The notes under the pieces were generated by a model that worked only from the letters and a program-made list of their open reading frames with translations, did no database searches and had not been told where the DNA came from. Positions 57,407 through 64,000 of a stretch of DNA of 64,000 nucleotides are shown piece after piece; position 1 is the first letter of the stretch, and every line of letters begins with the position of its first letter. The DNA comes from Dipteris shenzhenensis. Taxonomy: Eukaryota > Polypodiophyta > Polypodiopsida > Gleicheniales. The translations under genes were made by a program, and so were the position numbers. Location of the stretch: NCBI GenBank assembly GCA_047967505.1, contig CM106540.1, one strand, 5' to 3'.

Positions 57407-58440
57407 ATGTCCCTGGGACCACATCAGGTCCCTTTTTGGATGCTTTTCCTTAGACTTCCTGATGAGGTTAGCTCTTGTTGCAGAGCTGTGGAGCATATGG
57501 CTAGCATGGTAGGTACAGTCATGCCATCAGATGCTAGACTTTCCTATGCTCAGTCACTCACTGGTATAGGTGTTACGAGGGTCAGACTCACTTCAGAGTT
57601 CCCCCCTCCTCGACCTTTGCCTACTTTGATTTCGTACTCCACGGGAGATGGGGTCCAGATGCAGCAGAGGGTTTTGTATGAGGGGCTTCCTGATCAGTGT
57701 CTTTTCTATCAGAAGAGAGGTCACTTTATTAGGGATTGCCCCAGTTGTCGGCCTCGATTAGAGACTCAGGATCCTTCTTGTCCTACGAGAGACCCAGAGC
57801 CTTCAGTTCAGCCTCCACGGGTTTTTGAGCCTGCTTCGACTCATTCAGCAGAACGAGAGGAGACTCCTCTAGGGGAGCCTCCAATGGAATCAGAGGACCT
57901 GGAGGTGCCTCCAGTGGAACAGCTTTCATGAAGAGCTTGGAGGAGACAGAGACAGAGGGAGAGCCAACAATACGAGTAGCCCCAGGTACGAGCTCACAGA
58001 TGGCAGAGAATTAAGACTTATGTGCAGGAGACCCGAGAAAGGGGAGATGCATAGGACCATCCGCAGGCAGGTCTTGACACAGTGTAGGAGATGGTCGCTC
58101 AGGGAGTCTAGTCACATGTGCAGGAGACCCTGAAAAGGGGAATTGTAGAGGACCATCCACAGGCAGGTCTTGACACTGTGCAAGAGACAGTAGATCAAAG
58201 AGTCGAGATACATGTGAAGGAGACCCCAGAAAGGGGAGATGTGGAGGACCATCCACAGGCAGGTCTTCTCACTGAGCAGGAGACAGTAGTTTAGGATTTG
58301 ATGACTCCAGACACCACTACCCCGGAGGTTTAGATATTGGTTACAGAGACAGTTATTCAGTAGGAGACTGCTTAGGCTGCAGTTATGGTGATGGATGCCT
58401 CTCCCCAACAGCCTGAGAGAGGGGTATTTCATGACACAGG
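57407..58440 (+). pseudogene. LINE C ORF1 (degenerate knuckle, repeat linker)
   Basis: The open part 57407-57931 ends in a knuckle at 57698-57739 whose second Cys is Tyr (CLFYQKRGHFIRDC). Before it lies a segment with GVTRVRLTSEF typical of plant L1 ORF1. After a TGA at 57929 the frame holds three 32-residue repeats with TAG stops. Loss of one ligand would abolish zinc binding. The N-terminus is missing because of truncation. Confidence 0.7.
58021..58290 (+). repeat. Three 96-bp repeats in LINE C ORF1
   Basis: Copies start at 58021, 58117 and 58213, each beginning 'tgtg', then 'aggagaccc' and 'gaaaggggag' or similar. The unit is exactly 32 codons, with a common core EDHPQAGLDTVQET. The spacing in multiples of three suggests it arose while the ORF was still coding. 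Confidence 0.85.
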
Positions 58441-59312
58441 TTAGAGTGAGAGCTCGTCCCAGGATCTCATGTGCCTGTACGAGGTTCCCTTGAGACCCTT
58501 TTCACAGCCTTGTCACACAGTACCTTCCTTTGTTGCTATGCGGAGCGTCCTTTTGGACACCCCTCCTAGCACAGCCTCGTCCTTGCAACTTTTCACTCTT
58601 GGTATATCCAGATCTTTTGTGAGTGCGGTCATAGATTTTGCTCAATACCCAGATAGGCATGAGGATTGGGAGATCCTAGCAGATGAGATCGAGAGAGAGT
58701 TTCAGTCACCCATGCAGACAGGCACCTCGTCGTAGATTCTTCCTCTCCCTCTCACCTATTCCAGGAGCAGAGTCAGGATGGCTCAGCCCTTTTCAGCTCT
58801 TCTGACTCCTAGACCACCCCAGGATGGTTGACAGAGATTTGCCCATTGAATTTTGGCCCTTTTTGGCTCGAGGGGTTATCACAAACTCCCTCACTTGATT
58901 CGAACTTCTACTGGTGTTTTGCTGACGGTTAGAGGAGGTAGAGGAGTACTTGGAATCAGCTACCCTCTCTAGAGAGGGGCATGTTCTTCGTTTCTCCGCA
59001 GGTAGCTTTCGATCTCGGGGGAGCGAAAGCTGGTTAGCTAAGTTACTTGATAGCGAGATTGCTAGACAGCTTATGAGCATGACTCAGTTTTCATCGGTTC
59101 ACTGTTTTGTTGGCTCGCAGATTCATTCTTGCCCTAGGACTCTTCGACCTAGCTTCGGTTGGTTCTTTGAGATTCAGGGAGACTTTGATTTGCCCAGGAG
59201 TGTTGGTTGGTTTGACTTTCAGCTCCTTGGTTCACGGCAGAGTACTATTCCCTTGGATGGAGCTATTTTACATGAGTTGGGGCAGATTTGGAGTTTGATC
59301 AGACCATTGTAG

Positions 59313-61843
59313 TTGCTTAAGGACTCCCTTCAGTTTATTTCATTAGGATCCCCTCCAGACATTGTGCTTATCCAGGAGCATAAGTTCTCCCAGGACAGGA
59401 TTGACAGATGCAGATCCTTACTCGGAGGACAGAGCCGAACTTATTGGAGCCCAGCAGATGGCACGAGGGGAGGAGTTAGCATTTTAGTTTCAGCTAGGTG
59501 GGCCTTAGAGATCACCCAAGAGGGTACACTAGTGGAGAGCAGAGCATGCTATGTTATTCTTCATATTGAGAACATAGCAGTTGGTGTTCTCAATGTGTAT
59601 GCTCCCATGGATCTAGCTCACAAACGTGCTTTTTGGAGACAGCTTAGAGAGTCCATTCCTCAGGCAGACACTTGGATTGTTGGAGGTGATTTCAACATGG
59701 TTGAATTTGTTGAAGACAAGTCGGGTCAGACAGAGGGTGGCCTTTCCGATAGGGAGAGAGTGGAGTGGGATAGTTTTGTTTTGCATGCTGGACTTCATGA
59801 TGCTGCTTGATTGGACAACTTTCATCAATTGGCAGATAGTAGTCTTTAGTTCTCTTGGTCCGGGGTTTTCCATGGCTCTCTTTCTTTGGTCAGAGTTGAC
59901 AGGTTTTATATTGGCCATTGGGGTCACAGGCCAGAGGAGGACAGATTGGGATCCGCTTGGGTTATGTTTTATCTGACCATGCTCTAGTCCTATTACAGAT
60001 TCTTCCTACCTCTCGATTGGAGAGCACAGGCTCTGTCAGAGTTTTGGACTTTGTTTTCCAGGATACAGAGTTCATGGAACAGTTGAGAGAGACTTGGTTG
60101 TCAGTGGACACTCCTATGGATCAGGGCTAGTTGTTGTGGGTAGAGGGGGCTTTGGCTAGAGTCAGCATTTCCTGCTAGTTGAGGGCAAAAGAGGAGAAGT
60201 AAAAGCTTAGAATCAGAGATCGGAATGCAAGAGCGGAGGTATCTAGACTTCAGAGATTGATTGAGAGTTTTCCTCATTCTCTTTTCATCAAAGGGTAGCT
60301 ATTGGAGGCTCAGGAGAGATTAGAGGAGATTTAGGGCAGGAGGGCCCAGTTTAGGTTTTACTCTCATCAGACTTTTTGGATTCAGAAGGGGGATAGATGC
60401 TCTAGAGAATTCTTCAGGGCAGTGGGTTAGAGATACTCTTCGGACAATCTTCATAGACTTGTGGATGAGACTAGGTCTCTTCAGACGGACCCTCACCGTC
60501 TTGTTGAGATCACTTCTGATTTCTATTCCACTCTTTACACCACCGATCCAGTCACCGAGGAGATGATTAGAGCCAGAGAGGAGATTTGGAGCCATGTCCC
60601 CCTGATGGTCTCAGACAGGATGAGTCATGTTTTGGATAGCCCACTATCACTCCTAGAGATCACGGATGCGTTACATGAGCTGCCCAGAGACAGATGCCCA
60701 GGGGAGGATGGTTTGTCGCCACTTCTTTTTAGAGCTCTTTGGGATACGATTGGGCCTCATCTACTCTCTGCCTTTTTATTTGTCTCATCCTAAAAGGGGG
60801 AGACAAGACGGTCCTACGTAATTGGAGACCCATTACACTTCTAGGGACAGCCTACAAGATCCTAGCGAAGAACTTGGCTCTTCGCCTAAAGCCTATGCTG
60901 CCAGATATCATCAGAGCTACTCAAACAAGATTTGTCCAAGATCGGAGTATCTTGGATAACGTCACTTTTTGGGAGGCCACTCACTGGGCGAAGGAGAGTC
61001 AGGAAGAGATTGCAGTTCTTCTCCTCGATTTTGAGAAGGCTTATGATGGGTGGACTGGGGTTTTTTGGAGGGCACTATGAGGAGGCTAGGCTTCAGTGAT
61101 AGATGGACTTCTTGGGTCTCCTCAATTTACTCCCACTCTTCTAGCAGGATGGTGGTCTGTGGAGGCAGAGGACCGGCTTTTCAGCTATCTAGATCGGTAC
61201 GACAGGGATGCCCGCTTGCACCTTACCTCTTCCTTTTCGTAGCGGAGGCTATGGGATACTTTATGCAGGCTATCAATCATGGCACTTTGGGCCTCCATCT
61301 GCCTATCCGGTAGGAATAGAAGCTTCTGGACACTGAGTTTGCTGACGACATGGCACTGACAGTCAGAGGAGATGCATATAGTCTTGCTACTGCTACAGAT
61401 TCAATTGACAAGTTCTGCCTAGCCTTAGGAGGACTTGTTAATTGGAACAAATCAAAATTTTGGTACTAGTACTAGCTTAGGATTCTAGGCCTACTTCACC
61501 TGCAGAGTCAGCCTGGGAGGTGATTTCTAGCATTACCCTATGGCGGATATGGTGTTCGTGATGTTCTTTTGTCCTTGGGGGCCATTTATGCATGGAGGCT
61601 AACACTCTTGCTTCCATTTGGGCGAAGATTATCTTCACTCTCAGGAGTCAGTGGGAGCGGTGTACAGGCACCTTTTTGGCAACTCATGGGAGACTTTTTT
61701 CCTTCATGAGGACATGGGACTGCTCATTATTTTTTCATTTGACCCCTTGTGGGATGCCGTGGCATTTTAGACCGCCACCATGGCTTTTTTGCCATATTGT
61801 TGAGGCTAGGGATACAGTACTTTCTCTCCCACCTGTTGTATGA
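59313..61843 (+). pseudogene. LINE C ORF2: endonuclease, reverse transcriptase, tail
   Basis: The endonuclease (59313-59810 and beyond a TGA) shows IVLIQEHKFS, GVLNVYAPMD, VGGDFNMVE and SDHALV. The reverse transcriptase pieces (60461-61352) show CPGEDGLSPLLF, WRPITLLGTAYKILAK, LLLDFEKAYD, RQGCPLAPYLF and FADDMAL (61338-61352), so all three catalytic aspartates are kept. The C-terminal tail at 61592-61660 (SIWAKIIFTLRSQWE) matches LINE B (DIWSTIIHTLKGQWD). Frameshifts near 60790 and 61070 and many stops prevent expression. Confidence 0.85.
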
Positions 61844-61887
61844 TTCGTTTTGAATGGAATATATCACTTTTGTTTAAAACTGCAAGT

Positions 61888-63080
61888 TAGAGATGGCACA
61901 TAATTTCCCTAGATTCATGGGACTACCCCATGAAGATGCTGCGAGGTTGGTAGAAGAGATGGAGTTCACAGCATTAATGAAGGAAAGGGATATGCCAGAG
62001 GTGTTGTTGTAGATCTTGACTTACTATTTGAAAGGTGAAGCTAGGACGTGGATGCAAAACCATGCAACAACATTTCGAGAGGCCCAAGACCCCCAGGGGG
62101 ACCTACATATAGGAAAGTGAGAGCTGCATTCTTAGATTAATATGCTCAAGAAAGAGACGCCAATAGAATTTGGAAGGAGTTATGTAGTTATCAACAAGCA
62201 GTGTATCAAGATGTTGATTAATACTTGATTCATTTTTCTGAATTGTAGAACCAATGGAGAGCATCTTTACATCCAGAGATCCCACCTAAAATGTCCAAAA
62301 GGAGCGATTTGTTGTAGGCCTTAAGCTGGATCTTAGATTGAAAGTGGAACTAAAGAACCCTCTTTTCTTTCATGAGGTAGTATGGTATGCACGAGAGAAG
62401 GAATTGAAGATGAAGAGATTGGGAAAATTGGGGCTCGAAGAAAGTCCAAAAAATCCACCAGTTGGCATTGAGGTTGCTTCAGTTGCTAGAGAAGAACCGG
62501 TAACTTCCTCTTGCCAAAGGGACCGATGACCATAGGCGATTAACTCTTCATTAAACCCATATAGGATGTGCAAGGAAGCATGTATTGATAATACCCCTAA
62601 TCTTGCATTTTTACATTTTCTCATGTGATTGAGAACCCCCCTCTTGCATGTACACATTTTTCAATCTTGAAATTTAGACACCCCTCCAAAAATCTACACA
62701 TATAAACTACATAGATTTCCTATTTTATAAATCCCCTTATGCATGTAAATGGCATGTAAGTCCCTATATTTAAAAAATACCCCTCTATGCACTAATGTGC
62801 TATGTTACATGTTTTTGGAGTGACCCTCCTAAGCGGATGACTCTTTGAAAGAGAACCTCCAAGAGATGGTTGAATTAATAAAGAATATGAGCTTGAATAA
62901 GTTGGGTGGTATAGGTTGAGGTAGGGGAAATGATCTTATGGAGGTAGAGGTGTTAGAGCTCCACAAAATCAAAATGGGTAGCCACCATGGCAAGGAGGAA
63001 GAGGTCGAGGTATGTATGCTATGAATGTTCAGTGTTTTAATTACGATGAGGGGGTGCTATTTAGAATTGGGAAAAGGGAG
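61888..63080 (+). pseudogene. Gypsy gag, decayed
   Basis: This continues the gag interrupted by LINE C. After KGEARTWM and ASLHPEIPPKMS there is a charged region, and near 63030 a remnant knuckle (QCFNYDEG, with the second Cys now Tyr). Stops occur every 20-60 codons. Confidence 0.7.
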
Positions 63081-63247
63081 TGATAACCGTGCATACTAGT
63101 ATAGGAAAGAAGATGAGTTTTGACATGAAGCATCAGGAGATGAATAAGGATGAAGAAGGAGATGATGAAGGGGAAGAGACAAAAACTGAGAGTGAGGATT
63201 CTGATGAGGAGGAAGGCAAGTGTCTTTCATTCTTGGTGAGGAAGACG

Positions 63248-63376
63248 CTCGAGAAGTCCAGTTAATGGTTGTATTTGATGCTGAAGAGGAGGGAAGAGGA
63301 GGGAAGACTAGAACCTCGAGAAGATCAGTTAATGGCTATATTTGATGCTGAAGAGGAGGGAGGACGAGAACCCATG
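63248..63376 (+). repeat. Tandem duplication, 67-bp unit
   Basis: Copies start at 63248 and 63315 with 'ctcgagaag' followed by 'cagttaatgg' and 'tatttgatgctgaagaggag'. Because 67 is not a multiple of three, it shifts the frame of the surrounding Gypsy coding part. Confidence 0.8.
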
Positions 63377-63540
63377 GAAACTCTGATGCAACCAAGGAGT
63401 TCCACAACCCAAAAGTAGGAATTGGTGGAGAGGATGCAGAGTACCCTCCTCACTTTGGAAGAAAGGTATGAATGTCTCAAGATGTTTGAAAAAATCCCTG
63501 ACCTTTTTATCACTTTGTATAAGGAAATAAGGGTATTTTC

Positions 63541-64000
63541 AGGGGAACCTATAGCATAAAGTTAAAGGAAGGTGCAAAGCTAGTGTTTCAAAAGTTGAGA
63601 AGGTTGGGACCCGAAGAAAAGCAACTGCTCAAGGTAGAAGTAGAGAATCTTTTGAAGGTATGTTTTATTTATGACATAGAGAATGTTGAGAAGGTTGGGA
63701 CCCAAAGAAAAGCAATTGTTCAAGGTAGAAGTAGAGAATCTTTTGAAGGCAGTTTTATTTATCACATAGAGAATGTTGATTGGGGAAATCCAATGGTAAT
63801 AATAAGGCCAAGGAAGGATGGTAGGTGTGGTTATGCATGGATTATAAGCCATTAAATGCAGTAACTAAGAGGAATTACTATCCATTGCCCTTCCTTGATG
63901 AAATCTTGGATAAAGTTTCAAGCCATGAGCGATACAGCATAGTGCTCTAATGAGATACTTGATCCTTTTCTTGATTAGTTTGATAAGGTTTTCTTGGATG
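63541..64000 (+). pseudogene. Gypsy reverse transcriptase, N-terminal part
   Basis: The open frame 63583-63855 carries FQKLRRLGPEEKQLLKVE and DWGNPMVIIRPRKDG, the segment before the first catalytic block of Gypsy RT. Inside it a 91-bp block is duplicated (63594-63684 and 63685-63774). After 63855 a frame change leads to the continuation up to LDEILDKVS. The catalytic boxes lie beyond the window. Confidence 0.75.

Larger units (their letters stand above)
57315..61875 (+). mobile_element. LINE C, 5'-truncated, inserted in Gypsy gag
   Basis: A duplicated target surrounds it: AACTGCAAGT, with more A before and C/T-AGA after, at 57301-57314 and 61878-61891. Joining the flanks restores the Gypsy leader/gag. 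It begins inside ORF1, so it is 5'-truncated. The order is ORF1 end with degenerate knuckle, 96-bp repeats, an unassigned region, endonuclease, reverse transcriptase and the same C-terminal tail as LINE B. Stops are many, mostly TAG. Part of the RT thumb region is missing near 61470. Confidence 0.85.
57136..64000 (+). mobile_element. Gypsy retrotransposon, decayed and split by LINE C
   Basis: The leader and start of gag (to about 57314) continue after LINE C at 61888 with FMGLPHEDAARL, TYYLKGEARTWM and WKELCSYQQ, the retrotransposon gag domain of Gypsy elements. A broken zinc knuckle lies near 63030. The N-terminal part of the reverse transcriptase runs from about 63541 (LKEGAKLVFQKLRRL, NPMVIIRPRKDG, then NYYPLPFLDEILDK in shifted frame) to the window end. 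Stops are frequent. No protease was seen, so a deletion lies between gag and RT. Confidence 0.8.

Overview
The window is nuclear DNA of a land plant with a repeat-rich genome. Two real plant genes have introns with GT/AG borders: the 3' end of an IDM1-like acetyltransferase gene and a complete chloroplast DnaJ-ferredoxin gene. Almost everything else is transposable-element DNA at various stages of decay: hAT, LINE, Copia, Gypsy and a non-autonomous LTR element. The long intron and the type of LINE suggest a seed-free plant, possibly a fern, but that is a guess.

Layout. 1-1115: no gene. 1124-5358: a hAT DNA transposon with 9-bp terminal inverted repeats, a perfect 8-bp target duplication, arrays of palindromic subterminal motifs and a broken transposase gene on the minus strand. 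5870-6336: the 3' end of a LINE ORF2, minus strand. 7315-20906: the last three recognised exons of the IDM1-like gene, plus strand. Its 12.8-kb intron holds an LTR element (9217-17320) that itself contains a LINE (LINE A, about 10860-16498). 23556-29506: a second LINE (LINE B) with target duplications. 29518-44100: mostly anonymous AT-rich DNA with microsatellites, a candidate unrecognised gene (about 32179-34849), a Copia integrase remnant and a 0.9-kb polypyrimidine tract. 44120-44880: a Copia gag remnant. 45518-48775: the DnaJ-ferredoxin gene, minus strand, four exons, intact, with a cluster of ACGT elements upstream. 48950-50810: a decayed LINE (LINE D). 51340-56150: two Copia pieces facing tail to tail; the minus-strand one keeps gag, protease, integrase, reverse transcriptase and RNase H domains plus a 5' LTR. 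From about 56400 to the window end: a decayed Gypsy element split by a 5'-truncated LINE (LINE C, 57315-61875).

How it fits together. The two host genes are independent: one is a chromatin factor, the other a plastid chaperone/redox protein. The elements form nests: retroelement debris inside the hAT transposase, a LINE inside an LTR element inside an intron, and a LINE inside Gypsy gag. No element looks autonomous today. In LINE B every stop codon that interrupts the 904-codon RT frame is TAG, as expected if methylated CAG codons decayed to TAG. I see no CRISPR array, operon, tRNA or rRNA gene.
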